DNA of 32,846 nt from JBHENC01 sp051000345 (lineage in GTDB: Bacteria; Acidobacteriota; Blastocatellia; Pyrinomonadales; Pyrinomonadaceae), in contig JBPCOJ010000032.1 of the NCBI GenBank assembly GCA_051000345.1, forward strand, positions 1 to 32,846. Reading direction: 5' to 3'. The position numbers and the translations under genes are program-made. Under the pieces are notes generated by a model that was not told where the DNA came from, made no database searches, and saw nothing but the letters and a program-made list of their open reading frames with translations. Shown piece by piece: positions 1 through 9,256 of the stretch (within the stretch, counting starts at the first letter, position 1; each line of letters starts with the position of its first letter).

Positions 1-2416
1 CGTTGTTCTCTTTCGCGTTTTCTTTGGCGGCGCGATAAGAGTTGACGGTCATCGCATCCGGCGTGTTCAAATCGAAGTTGCGAAACGTCGTGCTGTGATG
101 ATCTTCGAGCGATTTTTTCGTCGGTACGGCGGAGACAGTGGGCGAAACGTCTGGATAAGATTTAGCGCGGTTTTTGTTGATCGCGGCGAGGTCTGCGGCA
201 GAGACTGTGCCGATGAATTCGCCGTAGTTGCGGTAGGTAAGCCCGGCGCGCGCGGCGGCGTCCCATAAATAAAGCGTCGAGGGTTCGGCAACGTCCTGCG
301 AGCCGTGAAGGTAAGGAATGAATCGTCGCATGTAACCCGCGAGATCGTCTGCGGCGACCCCTGCGCGGAAAATCGGCGGCGCATCCTTCGTCGGATTAAA
401 GTTCGGCAAACGATTGAAGCCTTCGTAATCGTAGCCGCGCCCGCGCCCGCCGTAGTCCCAGCGAAAAGCTTTGTCAACGTAGTCTGTGGAGAAGGCTGCG
501 GTTGACCAATTATGTCCGTCTGCGCTGGCTTCCGCGTTGACGAAAAAGCGATCAAGCAAACCGAAACGCAGGGCAAGAGCGTGCGTGTTCGGCGTGATAT
601 TCTGCGCAGCGCCCTTCGGCGAAACGGCTGCGTCGGATGCGCCGAAGATGGCGAGCGTCTGGTCGCCGTCCGCCGTATGATTGTCGCCGGAGCGTTCAAC
701 GTCGCCGAAGACTTGATCATAGGTGCGATTTTCCTTGATGACGTAGATGACGTGTTTGATCGGCGAAGTAGTGCGGAAGAGTTTTGCGCGACGCGCGCCG
801 ATTAATCCGTTGTTGCGCATCGCTTGTTCTGTGTTGCGGGCGAGCGTTTCCCTATCCGGCTCACCGATGCGGCTGATGTTGCCCGCGATAATCGCCACGC
901 TGTATTCGCCGCCCTGCCCGCCGCCGCGCCCGCGCCCAACAGGAAAGCGGTCGTTGGGAACATTCGGCGCGCGTCCCGAATTGTTGACGATAACCGAAGA
1001 ATTTTCAAAGCCCGTGCCTTTGCCGTTGCCGACGAAAAGCGTTCCGTTAGCGACGGCCAGCGCCGACGGATACTGCCCAGTCGGGATGAATCCGCGCACG
1101 TGGCTGGCAGATGAAGCATTCGCGGAATTCTCACGCTCACGATCCTGTTTTTGCACGCTTCTTTCTACTGCATTCCGCCTGCTACCTTCCGCCTTTAATT
1201 TGACTGCTAATTCGATAACCGCGACGGCGTTGCTGTGCGCGTTAGCAACGTAGAGCGTTGTTTCGTCTTCGCTCAGGGCGATGCTTTCCGGCGAGTTACC
1301 GGCGGGTGCGTTTTCGGCGAGGCGCACGTTGATGCGCTCGATTTCGCGGTCAGTCGCGGTGTCTATCGCGGAGACGCTGTCATCGTTTGAATTGACGACG
1401 TAAAGGCGCGTCGCGGAGCGATTGAGAATCATCGCTGTGGGATGACTGCCGACGGCGATGGCGCGAACGGCGCGCTTTGTTGAGCGTGGATCGATGACGG
1501 CAATCGAGCTTGCGTTCCAGCAGGAAACGTAGACTTTCGCTGTTTGCGTATCGGCATTCGGATCGTTCGCGCTCGCTGCCGGAAGCGCGACGACTGCATA
1601 AGGATAAAGATTCTGCTCGCGGTTGGTTGTGTGCAAATCGACGCGCGTGAGTTTTCGTTCACCGCTAAGGTCGGAGATGATGCCGAGCGAATCGCCCAGA
1701 TTGTTGGCGACAAAAATGGTGTTGCCGTCTGTGCTGATGGCGAGTCCCGCAGGATAGACGGGCGCGTGGTTGTCGTTGTAACGCTCTGACGGCGCAGCAT
1801 TCGTGAATCCGCTGACATCTATGAAAGGCGCTTCGACAATTGTGTTCGGCCCCGATGACGCGGGCGTGACGGGCTGCGCCGCGCCGGGACGAAAGCGAAA
1901 CATCCAGATTTTATTCTCGAAGCCGCCCGAAGCGTACAGCGTGTATGCGCCGTCTTCTTCGGCTCGCGGCGAAAAGCACGCGCCGACGTTGACGCTCTGC
2001 GGCGTCGGAAAATAAATGTTCTGGATGACGATGGGCGCAGGCCGCGCGTTTAGATCAATAATGGCGAGGGATTGCTGCGCGCGATTCGTCGCCGAATTAA
2101 ATTGCAAGCCGAAGCCGCTGTTGACGGCGACTAGATAACGCCCGCGTCCGTCTGCCGCCGTTTTGTCCGGGCTGCGCACGAAATCCAAGGGCAGTGCGCC
2201 AACCGCAGGCTGTCTGGTCGTTTTGTCGAACACCAATGTTCCGGCGGGCGTAATCTGTCGTTCTCCGAAAGCAGTTTGATTGTTGCTGTCCATATCGGCG
2301 AACGAAGTCGAAAGGCCGGATGCGGCGAGCAGCGCGAGCGTGATGATAAAAGCGATGTACAGCGTATGGCGCGGAAAGGTTTGGCGCGGAACGCGGCGCG
2401 GTTTGGTTTCGGGCAT
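1..2416 (-). CDS. Secreted YncE-like beta-propeller / phosphoesterase, 3' end outside window
   Basis: The frame is open from an ATG at 2416 down to base 2, about 805 codons with no stop, so the C-terminus lies outside the window. Residues about 18-42 form a hydrophobic signal sequence. YVTN/YncE-type propeller blades follow, for example around TIFVANNLGDSLGII, RLYVVNSNDDSVSAID and TLYVANAHSNAVAVIE. At residues 553-571 the motif IKHVIYVIKENRTYDQVFG matches the N-terminal signature of the phosphoesterase family that includes phospholipase C and AcpA (PF04185), in which the E-N-R-T/S segment contributes to the active site. This is the known bifunctional architecture of a YncE propeller followed by an alkaline-phosphatase-superfamily domain. 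It is probably exported and hydrolyses a phosphoester of unknown identity. A Gly/Arg-rich linker lies just before the catalytic part. The gene starts 3 nt after the stop of the small coiled-coil gene, so the two are probably cotranscribed. Confidence 0.88.
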   Translation of the reverse strand, partial: MPETKPRRVPRQTFPRHTLYIAFIITLALLAASGLSTSFADMDSNNQTAFGERQITPAGTLVFDKTTRQPAVGALPLDFVRSPDKTAADGRGRYLVAVNSGFGLQFNSATNRAQQSLAIIDLNARPAPIVIQNIYFPTPQSVNVGACFSPRAEEDGAYTLYASGGFENKIWMFRFRPGAAQPVTPASSGPNTIVEAPFIDVSGFTNAAPSERYNDNHAPVYPAGLAISTDGNTIFVANNLGDSLGIISDLSGERKLTRVDLHTTNREQNLYPYAVVALPAASANDPNADTQTAKVYVSCWNASSIAVIDPRSTKRAVRAIAVGSHPTAMILNRSATRLYVVNSNDDSVSAIDTATDREIERINVRLAENAPAGNSPESIALSEDETTLYVANAHSNAVAVIELAVKLKAEGSRRNAVERSVQKQDRERENSANASSASHVRGFIPTGQYPSALAVANGTLFVGNGKGTGFENSSVIVNNSGRAPNVPNDRFPVGRGRGGGQGGEYSVAIIAGNISRIGEPDRETLARNTEQAMRNNGLIGARRAKLFRTTSPIKHVIYVIKENRTYDQVFGDVERSGDNHTADGDQTLAIFGASDAAVSPKGAAQNITPNTHALALRFGLLDRFFVNAEASADGHNWSTAAFSTDYVDKAFRWDYGGRGRGYDYEGFNRLPNFNPTKDAPPIFRAGVAADDLAGYMRRFIPYLHGSQDVAEPSTLYLWDAAARAGLTYRNYGEFIGTVSAADLAAINKNRAKSYPDVSPTVSAVPTKKSLEDHHSTTFRNFDLNTPDAMTVNSYRAAKENAKENN

Positions 2417-2419
2417 AAT

Positions 2420-2665
2420 TTATTGATTGCCGCTTTCTTGTTCGACAGAGGTAGCTTCTACTGTTTGTGTTTGCGCGGCTTCCGCTCTGGCGAGTTCCAG
2501 ATAAATTGCCGTGAGCGTGTCGGCGAGTTTGTCCGCTTCGTCGCGCAAATGCAATGCGGCTGTTTGCGCGTCTCCGCTTAAGCTTTGCGCTAACTCTGCC
2601 AGATGGATTTCGAGTTCGCTCGCGGTCTCGCTCGCGCGGTCGAGTGCTTCAAGTTCACGCTTCAT
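2420..2665 (-). CDS. Small coiled-coil hypothetical protein (81 aa)
   Basis: I do not recognise this as a named family. The 81-residue product is rich in Glu, Ala, Leu and Gln with heptad-like spacing (for example LEIHLAELAQSL and LHLRDEADKLADTL), so a mostly helical, coiled-coil protein without a signal peptide or membrane segment is likely. An AGGGAGA-type ribosome-binding site lies about 10 nt before the ATG at 2665. The stop is 3 nt from the start of the propeller/phosphoesterase gene downstream, which suggests a two-gene operon and translational coupling. It may be an accessory or assembly factor for the secreted enzyme, but that rests only on position. Confidence 0.7.
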   Translation of the reverse strand: MKRELEALDRASETASELEIHLAELAQSLSGDAQTAALHLRDEADKLADTLTAIYLELARAEAAQTQTVEATSVEQESGNQ

Positions 2666-2737
2666 TGCCGTTCATCTCCCTTATTAACGCATAAATTGAT
2701 TTACTACGATTAATGATTGCTGTTAATTGAATCGAGC

Positions 2738-3040
2738 TTATAAGCCTTCAAATGGTTTTTGCCACGTTGCGCTTACGCCTCCATACTCAAACTCTGCTTG
2801 CGCTTTTGCATCTTCAAGCGTTTCGTGCCAAGTGTCCGTTATAGTTTCCCAATTCTCATCGCAGCCAAAAAGATAAAAAGATTTTTCTCCTTCATACCGG
2901 CAAATAGCCAAGCCTGCCGCCGCGCCCATTAGCACGCCAGCGACAATCTGCTTACAATTTCCCGTGTGTCTGTGTCTGTCGTCAACCAGCGTGTATAAAA
3001 TGACGCTTGCTCCGCCGATGTCCTTTGGAATACTCATCAT
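2738..3040 (-). CDS. Conserved-type hypothetical protein (100 aa)
   Basis: A 100-residue soluble protein with two adjacent ATG codons at the start (3040 and 3037). The C-terminal half, FYLFGCDENWETITDTWH followed by an acidic segment ending AEFEYGGVSATWQ, resembles a widespread short hypothetical protein of unknown function found in several bacterial phyla. That is recall of the motif, not a search. No signal peptide is visible; one short Gly/Ala stretch (VLMGAAAGLAI) is too weak to call a membrane helix. No strong ribosome-binding site precedes it. It is transcribed away from the DUF1175/macroglobulin locus, so the region 3041-3298 is a divergent intergenic stretch. Confidence 0.68.
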   Translation of the reverse strand: MMSIPKDIGGASVILYTLVDDRHRHTGNCKQIVAGVLMGAAAGLAICRYEGEKSFYLFGCDENWETITDTWHETLEDAKAQAEFEYGGVSATWQKPFEGL

Positions 3041-3102
3041 AAAACTTTACTCTTACGAAGACACCTAACTCAACATAAAAGCGAGACAACGCTTGACGGT
3101 CA

Positions 3103-3111
3103 TGTTATTTT
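3103..3111 (+). promoter_or_regulatory. Possible extended -10 promoter element for the DUF1175/macroglobulin operon
   Basis: TGTTATTTT reads as an extended -10 (TGn plus TATTTT at 3106-3111). A weak -35-like GAGACA lies at 3083-3088, 17 nt upstream of the -10 hexamer. This would leave a leader of about 180 nt before the GTG start at 3299. The same TGTTATAWT-like pattern recurs before other genes in this window. Seen only as a motif, so the call is tentative. Confidence 0.33.
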
Positions 3112-3285
3112 AGCGTCCACGCTGCTCCACGTATCGCTCGCAATTTTGCGCGCCCGCGTTCTTTGTTCCACAGGGCGCATTAAACAACTCGCTGCACTGT
3201 CCCGGCCTATTTGGGCGGCGATGCTCAAAGTAAAATCGAACGCGCACTTGAAAACAGTTTCAGCGCGCATGTTCGTTCATCGTGT

Positions 3286-3290
3286 GAGGT
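3286..3290 (+). promoter_or_regulatory. Ribosome-binding site deciding the GTG start at 3299
   Basis: GAGGT lies 8 nt before GTG 3299. The in-frame TTG at 3146 and ATG at 3269 have no comparable site, and only the 3299 start places the lipoprotein-like signal directly at the N-terminus. Confidence 0.65.
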
Positions 3291-3298
3291 CAAGTTTT

Positions 3299-4162
3299 GT
3301 GAAGCGGTCAATCGCTTGCATCTCATTTCCTTTGCTGCTGCTGGGCGCTATCGCCGTCGCCGCGCTCGTTTCAATCTCTGCCTGCCGCGATGCTGCCTCG
3401 CTTGAAACTCATGCCGCGCGTACACCTTCGATTTCCACGTCAGCTAAATGGAACGATTCACAGCGCGACGGCATTCCCGATTGCATACGCTTGCGTTCCT
3501 TTAACGACCGCGAAAATTTTCGCCGCTGGTTTACGGGCATTGCCGAACTACAGTTTTATCACCAGAGCGATGCTTGGAAAGCGGAGCAGAGAGACTGCGC
3601 AGGTCTTGTGCGTTTTGCCCTGCGCGAAGCTTTGCGCGAGCATAACCGCGCGTGGTTTCGCAAGATGGGCGCGATTTACGAACCCCTCGCGCCGGACGTT
3701 CGCGCCTACACGCTTGAGCGCAATCCGCTCGGCGAAAAACTTTTTCGCACCAAGTCAGGCGCGTTCACGGAGTCCGATTTGACAAGCGGCGCGTTCAACG
3801 AATTCGCCGACGCGCGCACGCTCAAAGATTTCAATTCCCGTTTCGTCAGCCGCAACCGAAGCGAAGCCGAACCCGGCGATCTGCTTTTCTTTTATCAACC
3901 GTGGGCGCAGAAATTTCCCTATCACGTAATGATATTTCTCGGCAAAGCTTATCAGGCAGACGATGTCGCCGGTGCTGCTACTGTCGGCGACGCTGCCGCA
4001 AGCGATTGGGTCATTTATCATACCGGCGCATCGCCTGCGGATTCCGGCACGATTAAGAAAGTGCGACTCGGCGTGCTCGACCAACATCCCGACAAACGCT
4101 GGCGTCCCGTCTCGAACAATCACAACTTTTTAGGTTTTTACAGATTGAAAATTCTTCAGTGA
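3299..4162 (+). CDS. DUF1175 family lipoprotein (YfaT/MagE-type)
   Basis: This 287-aa protein matches the DUF1175 family, the usual genomic partner of YfaS/MagD-type bacterial alpha-2-macroglobulins. From the GTG at 3299 the N-terminus reads VKRSIACISFPLLLLG and ends in ISAC, which looks like a lipoprotein signal with a slightly non-canonical lipobox. The mature part contains RDCAGLVRFALREAL with Cys100, FPYHVMIFLG with His209, and a YHTG segment. This arrangement recalls NlpC/P60-like papain folds and suggests a Cys/His dyad; that catalytic assignment is inference. Its stop overlaps a GTG at 4159, and the macroglobulin ATG is 38 nt downstream, so the genes are surely cotranscribed. A longer reading from TTG 3146 is open but less likely. 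Confidence 0.86.
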   Translation: MKRSIACISFPLLLLGAIAVAALVSISACRDAASLETHAARTPSISTSAKWNDSQRDGIPDCIRLRSFNDRENFRRWFTGIAELQFYHQSDAWKAEQRDCAGLVRFALREALREHNRAWFRKMGAIYEPLAPDVRAYTLERNPLGEKLFRTKSGAFTESDLTSGAFNEFADARTLKDFNSRFVSRNRSEAEPGDLLFFYQPWAQKFPYHVMIFLGKAYQADDVAGAATVGDAAASDWVIYHTGASPADSGTIKKVRLGVLDQHPDKRWRPVSNNHNFLGFYRLKILQ

Positions 4163-4200
4163 AAAACGAGTGCAGATTCGCGGCCTGTGAGATTCAACTT

Positions 4201-7200
4201 ATGACACGTCCGAAACTTTACAAAGCTCTTGCCTGTTACCTCGCCGTCATCGCGCTTGTCTTTGCCTTCTCCGTCCTGCGCGTGCGCCAGCAAAACAGTT
4301 TCGCCGCGCAGACTGCGCCCGACACCTTGCCGGAGTATCCCTCTTACACGCAAATGCCGGATGAAAACAGCAAGCCCTTCTTTTCACTTTTAACCAATCG
4401 CACGAGTGCCACGACAGACCGCACGCGCCTCTGGCTCAATTATCACGGCATAGATCAATTAGAATTTCGCGTCTATAAAGTCCGCAATCCCGTCGAATTT
4501 TTCAAAGGCCTCGATAACCCGCATCAAGTCGGCGAGGACGAAGCAGCACAAGTCGGCAAAGCATACAAACACAATCCGACCTTTCTCGAAAAACTGCGCG
4601 AGTTCAAAAACTCCGTTTACAAGCAAATACGCGCTTATGTTCGCGCCCAACTGCAACACGATTCGCGCAAAAACTTCAATCGAAAATTTCGCGCTGATTC
4701 GGACGATGACGAATCGAATCGCACGCCGCTCAACGTCGCCGATTATGCGCGCGTGCCTTTGATTAACCCGGATCAACTCGTCAGTAGCTGGCACGAAAAA
4801 TTGCCGCCGATGCAAGACGAATATGATCGCCGCATGATCTCTCTCGGCAAGCGCGAGCCGGGCGTGTATCTCGTCGAAGCCTTGAACGGAGACTTGCGCG
4901 CTTACTGCGTAGCGATGGTCACGGATTTGACGATGGTGCAAAAGACTACGAGCGACGGCAACCTGCTCGTCTACGCGGCGGATCGAAAAACAGGCGCGCC
5001 GCGCGAGAATGTGCAAATTGAAGTCATCAAAGGCAGCGAGACAATCAAGCGCGCTGTGACAGACAAGCGCGGTCTTCTTCAAACGAAAATAGACAAGCCG
5101 CGCCCGAAGCCGACGGATGATGAAGAAGACGCGAACGCCAATGCAGACGAAGACGAATCGAGCGCCGCGACAACTCCTCCGGCGCGAAATGAATATCTCG
5201 TAATGGCGACAGAGCGCGAAAACTTCGCCATCTCCGATCTGGATTCCTTTTACTTCGGCGATGACGGCGGCGGTGAAGATTATGGAACGGGCAGCGCCGA
5301 ATTCAAGAGCTACCTCTACACGGATCGTCCCGTTTATCGTCCGGCGCAGAAAATTTACTTCAAAGGCATCCTGCGTCGCTTAACCGAAAACGGCTATAAG
5401 CTTCCCGCCGGAAACAAAGTGACGGTTTCCATCGAAGACCCGAACGGCGCGCGCATACTCGAACAGGAATTAACCATGTCATCGCGCGGCACTTTCAGCG
5501 GCGACGTGGATGTGGCGGACGACGCGCCGCTCGGCACATACAACATCACTGCGGAGATCGGCGACGACAAAGCGAGCGGCAGCTTCGACGTGCAGGAATA
5601 TAAAAAGCCCGAATTCAAAGCGAGCGTCACCAGCGCGCAAACGTATGTCGGCGTCGGCGAGCAAGCCAAGTTCAATGTCACCGCGCGCTACTTTTTCGGC
5701 GCGCCCGTCGCACGCGCGGACGTGAAGTATTACATTTATCGCTCGCGCTCTTATTCTTGGTGGCACGGCAGCGTTGACGATAGCGAAGAGTCGGATGACA
5801 ATTTCGGCGTCGATTCGTCCGCCGCAGATGAAGACAGCGGCAGCGGCAGCAGCCATTCTTATTACGGCAGTGACATGGTGCAGGAAGGCGACGGCAAGCT
5901 CGACGCGGGCGGTCGCCTCGAAGTAGATTTCACAGTGCCTTTGCCCGACGCCGCAGATACATGGGACTACACTTATCGGCTCGAAGCGCAGGTCACGGAT
6001 CAATCGCGCCGCATGATGGAAGGCAGCGCGAGTTTCACAGGCATACGCTCGAACACAGTCGCGCAAGCGCAACCCGAACGCAACGTTTATTATCAGGGCG
6101 ACACCGCGCGCATCCTCGTCAACGCAAACGATCACGAAGGCCGTCCCGTTCAAACCAGAGTAAAGCTTGTCTTCTTCGAGCGACGCTGGGACAAAGTAAT
6201 AAAGAAGACCGAAGGCGGCGACGAATATCCCGACTACGAAATGCACGAACGCGAACTCTCGAACGCTTTCGTCGATACAAACGCGCAAGGCAAAGCCGCG
6301 CTCGATTACGTCATTCCAATCAGCGGCAGCGTCCACATCAAAACCACCATCACGGAAAACAATCGCGCAGTCACGTCCGAAGGCGGCTCGATCTGGGTCG
6401 CCGATCCGAAAAATCAATTTTCGGATTTCTCCTACGAAGACGCTGGCACAATCAAACTCGTGCCGGACAAAAAATCCTACCGCGCGGGCGATACCGCGCA
6501 CATTCTCGCGCTTCTTCCGACAGACAAAGCGCATCTGCTCGTCACCACCGAATTGATGAGCGTTCTGACCGTGCGGCAAATCGACGCGGCGAGTCGCGCC
6601 GTCGTCATCGACGTGCCAATCGAAGCGCGCTATGCGCCGAATGTTTATCTGAACATCACTTACGTTCAAAAAGGCGAAATGTACACGCAGGATCAATTGC
6701 TCGTTGTGCCAGCGCGCGACAAACTTTTGAATTTGCAAATCATCGCCAACAAAAAAGAGTACAAGCCGCGCGAGACTGCTTCCTACACTGTGCTTGCGCG
6801 CAACATGGACGGCACGCCCGCCGCGAATGCCGAAGTCAGCCTCGGCGTCGTCGATGAATCCATTTACAGCATTCAACCCGACTCTGCGACAGATATCCGC
6901 CGCGAGTTTTACGGGCAGCGCTACAACGCAGTGCAAACGAGTTTCTCCGTCTCTTATTCCTTCACAGGCTACGCCGGAAAAAAGACTGTCAAACTCGCGC
7001 AAAATAAACGCGCCTTTCAACTCGCCGATTTCAAAAACGACAACACGACAGTTGAACCCGTCGTGCGCAAAATTTTTAAGGACACTGCTTTCTGGCAACC
7101 GAACGTTGTGACCGGCGCGGACGGCAAAGCCAGCGTCAAAGTCCAACTGCCCGACAATCTAACGACGTGGCGCGCCACCGCCCGCGCGATCACAACGGAC

Positions 7201-9186
7201 ACGCGCGTCGGCACAACGACGCAAAAAATCGTCGCACGCAAAGACGTGATTATTCGTCTCGCCAGCCCGCGCTTTCTGACAGAGGGCGACACGGTCTTGC
7301 TTTCCGGCATCGTCCACAATTATTTGAAGGCCGACAAGCCGACGCAAATTTCGATTGACGTCTCAGGCGGGCAACTTCAAGACGCTTCGCGTCAAACCGT
7401 CACGATTCCGAAGAACGGCGAGTACCGCGTCAACTGGCGCGTCGCCGCACCCGCAACCGGCGAACTAAAAATTCTCGCCAAAGCTTTGACCGACACCGAA
7501 TCCGACGCGCTCGAAACGAGCATTCCGATTGCGCCGCGCGGCCTTAAACAAACACGCGGGCATACGCTCGCCATCGCCGACGAAACGGCGGATAAAACCG
7601 TCACGTTCAAATTGCCCGCCAACGCCGAACCCAACGCGAGAAGCTTGCGCATCGAAGTCGCGCCGTCAATTGCCGCCACGCTCTTCGGCGCGCTCGATTA
7701 TTTGACGGCCTATCCTTACGGCTGTACCGAACAAACGATGTCGCAGTTTTTGCCGACAGTCATCGTCGCGCAAACTCTCAAGGATGTTCCAACCGCGAAC
7801 ATCAAAGCCACGAACGACCTCGCGCGCAAAGTCTCGAAGGGCTTAAAGCGTCTTTACAATTACCAGCACGAAGACGGCGGCTGGGGCTGGTGGAAGGACG
7901 ACCCGACGGATGCCTTCATGTCCGCTTATGTTGTTGACGGCCTCACGCTCGCCAAGCGCGCCGGTTACGACATAGACGACGCGCGGCTCTCGCGTGGGCG
8001 CGACAAGTTGAAGGCGATGATCGACGCGGGCAAGCTCGACGACAATACCGCCATCGATGCGGAATCGCGCGCTTACATGATTTATACCCTCAACGAAAGC
8101 GGCGGCACAGACGCGCGCCTCGTTAATGATCTCTTCAATAATCGCAATGACCTGCAACCTTACGGGCGCGCTCTGTTGGCGCTCGCGTTAAAGGAACGCA
8201 ACGACACGAAACGCGCGCAGATTGTCGCGGGCGAAATTGAACGCTCCGTAATTGCGAACGATTCGGAAGCGCGCTGGTCTTCAAAACACAAAGCAATGCA
8301 TGACCTCGTCGAATCGAACGACGTTGAAGCAACCGCGCTTTCCGTCAAGGCTCTCGCGCGCATCACGCCGCAGAGCCAGCTTTTGCCAAAGGCCGCGCGC
8401 TGGCTTGTGACGACACGCAAATACGGCGCTTACTGGCTCTCGACAAAGGAAACGGCGTTCGCCATTTTCGGTCTCACCGATTACTTGAAAGTCAGTCAGG
8501 AACTCGCGCCCGATTACACCGTCGAAGTTTACCTGAACGGCGAGCAAGTCCTCGCCAAACAGATGACGAGCGCCGACGCCGCTTCCGCGCAAACCTTCGT
8601 CGTCCAACGCAAAGGCGCGGAAATCGGTAACACATCCGAACTGCGCATCGTCAAGCGTGGTCGCGGAATGCTTTACGTTTCATCAACAATTGTGCATTAC
8701 ACGAACGACGAAACGACGCCCGCGCAAGGCAGCGCGCAATTGAAGCTAACAAGGGAATACTTGCGCCTGCGCGTCGTGGAGAACGAAAAGGGAGCGCCCG
8801 CGTGGAAGCTCGAACCGCTCGCGGGCGATGTTCATTCCGGCGATATGATCGTGTCGCGTTTGCGCGTCGAAGGCCAACCGGCGCGCTACCTGATGATCGA
8901 AGACCCGATTCCGGCGGGCTGCGAACAAGTCGAAGCGGTCAGCGGCATCGATCTCAATTACAGGGAAAACAATTGGAGCGATTGGTACAGCGCGCGCGAA
9001 TTCCGCGACCAAAAAGCCGTCTTCTTTTTGAATTACTTTAGCGGCAAAGCGACATATCAATACGCAATGCGCGTCGAAGCGCCCGGACAATTTCGCATCG
9101 CACCGGCGCGCGTCGAACAAATGTATCAACCCGAAATCACGGCAAACGCGGCGAGCGGCGCGCTGACGATTCTCGATAACAAGTAA
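4201..9186 (+). CDS. Bacterial alpha-2-macroglobulin with intact thioester motif (YfaS/MagD-type)
   Basis: A 1661-aa envelope protein. An N-terminal hydrophobic segment (about residues 8-24) is a signal anchor or signal peptide. The MG2-type start YLYTDRPVYRPAQKIYFKG is at about residue 371, the bait-region domain begins near 750 (IKLVPDKKSYRAGDTAHIL), and the A2M core begins near 954. The thioester motif GCTEQ has Cys1175 and Gln1178 and is followed by the helical thioester domain (GGWGWWKDDPTDAFMSAYV); a C-terminal MG10-like domain contains MIEDPIPAGCEQVE. Family members trap proteases: bait cleavage exposes the thioester, which bonds covalently to the attacker. Two acidic, low-complexity insertions (about nt 5092-5190 and 5740-5880) are unusual. 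A GTG at 4159 overlapping the DUF1175 stop is an alternative start; ATG 4201 is preferred because the signal then begins at residue 1. Confidence 0.95.
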   Translation: MTRPKLYKALACYLAVIALVFAFSVLRVRQQNSFAAQTAPDTLPEYPSYTQMPDENSKPFFSLLTNRTSATTDRTRLWLNYHGIDQLEFRVYKVRNPVEFFKGLDNPHQVGEDEAAQVGKAYKHNPTFLEKLREFKNSVYKQIRAYVRAQLQHDSRKNFNRKFRADSDDDESNRTPLNVADYARVPLINPDQLVSSWHEKLPPMQDEYDRRMISLGKREPGVYLVEALNGDLRAYCVAMVTDLTMVQKTTSDGNLLVYAADRKTGAPRENVQIEVIKGSETIKRAVTDKRGLLQTKIDKPRPKPTDDEEDANANADEDESSAATTPPARNEYLVMATERENFAISDLDSFYFGDDGGGEDYGTGSAEFKSYLYTDRPVYRPAQKIYFKGILRRLTENGYKLPAGNKVTVSIEDPNGARILEQELTMSSRGTFSGDVDVADDAPLGTYNITAEIGDDKASGSFDVQEYKKPEFKASVTSAQTYVGVGEQAKFNVTARYFFGAPVARADVKYYIYRSRSYSWWHGSVDDSEESDDNFGVDSSAADEDSGSGSSHSYYGSDMVQEGDGKLDAGGRLEVDFTVPLPDAADTWDYTYRLEAQVTDQSRRMMEGSASFTGIRSNTVAQAQPERNVYYQGDTARILVNANDHEGRPVQTRVKLVFFERRWDKVIKKTEGGDEYPDYEMHERELSNAFVDTNAQGKAALDYVIPISGSVHIKTTITENNRAVTSEGGSIWVADPKNQFSDFSYEDAGTIKLVPDKKSYRAGDTAHILALLPTDKAHLLVTTELMSVLTVRQIDAASRAVVIDVPIEARYAPNVYLNITYVQKGEMYTQDQLLVVPARDKLLNLQIIANKKEYKPRETASYTVLARNMDGTPAANAEVSLGVVDESIYSIQPDSATDIRREFYGQRYNAVQTSFSVSYSFTGYAGKKTVKLAQNKRAFQLADFKNDNTTVEPVVRKIFKDTAFWQPNVVTGADGKASVKVQLPDNLTTWRATARAITTDTRVGTTTQKIVARKDVIIRLASPRFLTEGDTVLLSGIVHNYLKADKPTQISIDVSGGQLQDASRQTVTIPKNGEYRVNWRVAAPATGELKILAKALTDTESDALETSIPIAPRGLKQTRGHTLAIADETADKTVTFKLPANAEPNARSLRIEVAPSIAATLFGALDYLTAYPYGCTEQTMSQFLPTVIVAQTLKDVPTANIKATNDLARKVSKGLKRLYNYQHEDGGWGWWKDDPTDAFMSAYVVDGLTLAKRAGYDIDDARLSRGRDKLKAMIDAGKLDDNTAIDAESRAYMIYTLNESGGTDARLVNDLFNNRNDLQPYGRALLALALKERNDTKRAQIVAGEIERSVIANDSEARWSSKHKAMHDLVESNDVEATALSVKALARITPQSQLLPKAARWLVTTRKYGAYWLSTKETAFAIFGLTDYLKVSQELAPDYTVEVYLNGEQVLAKQMTSADAASAQTFVVQRKGAEIGNTSELRIVKRGRGMLYVSSTIVHYTNDETTPAQGSAQLKLTREYLRLRVVENEKGAPAWKLEPLAGDVHSGDMIVSRLRVEGQPARYLMIEDPIPAGCEQVEAVSGIDLNYRENNWSDWYSAREFRDQKAVFFLNYFSGKATYQYAMRVEAPGQFRIAPARVEQMYQPEITANAASGALTILDNK

Positions 9187-9187
9187 G

Positions 9188-9218
9188 CAGTTTTCAGTAG
9201 TCGGTGTTCAGTTGTCAG
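9188..9218 (+). repeat. Degenerate heptameric tandem repeat
   Basis: Four imperfect 7-nt units follow one another just after the macroglobulin stop: CAGTTTT, CAGTAGT, CGGTGTT, CAGTTGT, then a partial CAG. The pattern resembles the short tandemly repeated heptamers known from cyanobacterial intergenic regions. It fills about half of the 70-nt gap before the next gene. Confidence 0.6.
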
Positions 9219-9256
9219 AAATTATCAACAGGAGCGCGAGTTAGAAGGAGCGGAAC

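Noticed and set aside
747..1253. Plus-strand frame of 168 codons opposite the propeller/phosphoesterase
   Set aside because: The minus-strand frame carries clear propeller and phosphoesterase motifs; this one is antisense with no recognisable features.
5961..6857. A 298-codon plus-strand frame inside the macroglobulin gene
   Set aside because: The product is an Arg/His/Ser-rich low-complexity translation typical of a shifted frame.
5479..7146. A 555-codon open frame on the minus strand within the macroglobulin gene
   Set aside because: It is wholly antisense to a well-supported gene, matches no family, has no ribosome-binding site and arises from GC-rich codon bias in the opposite frame.
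9188..9218. Heptamer tract as a CRISPR fragment
   Set aside because: Units are 7 nt, contiguous and without spacers.
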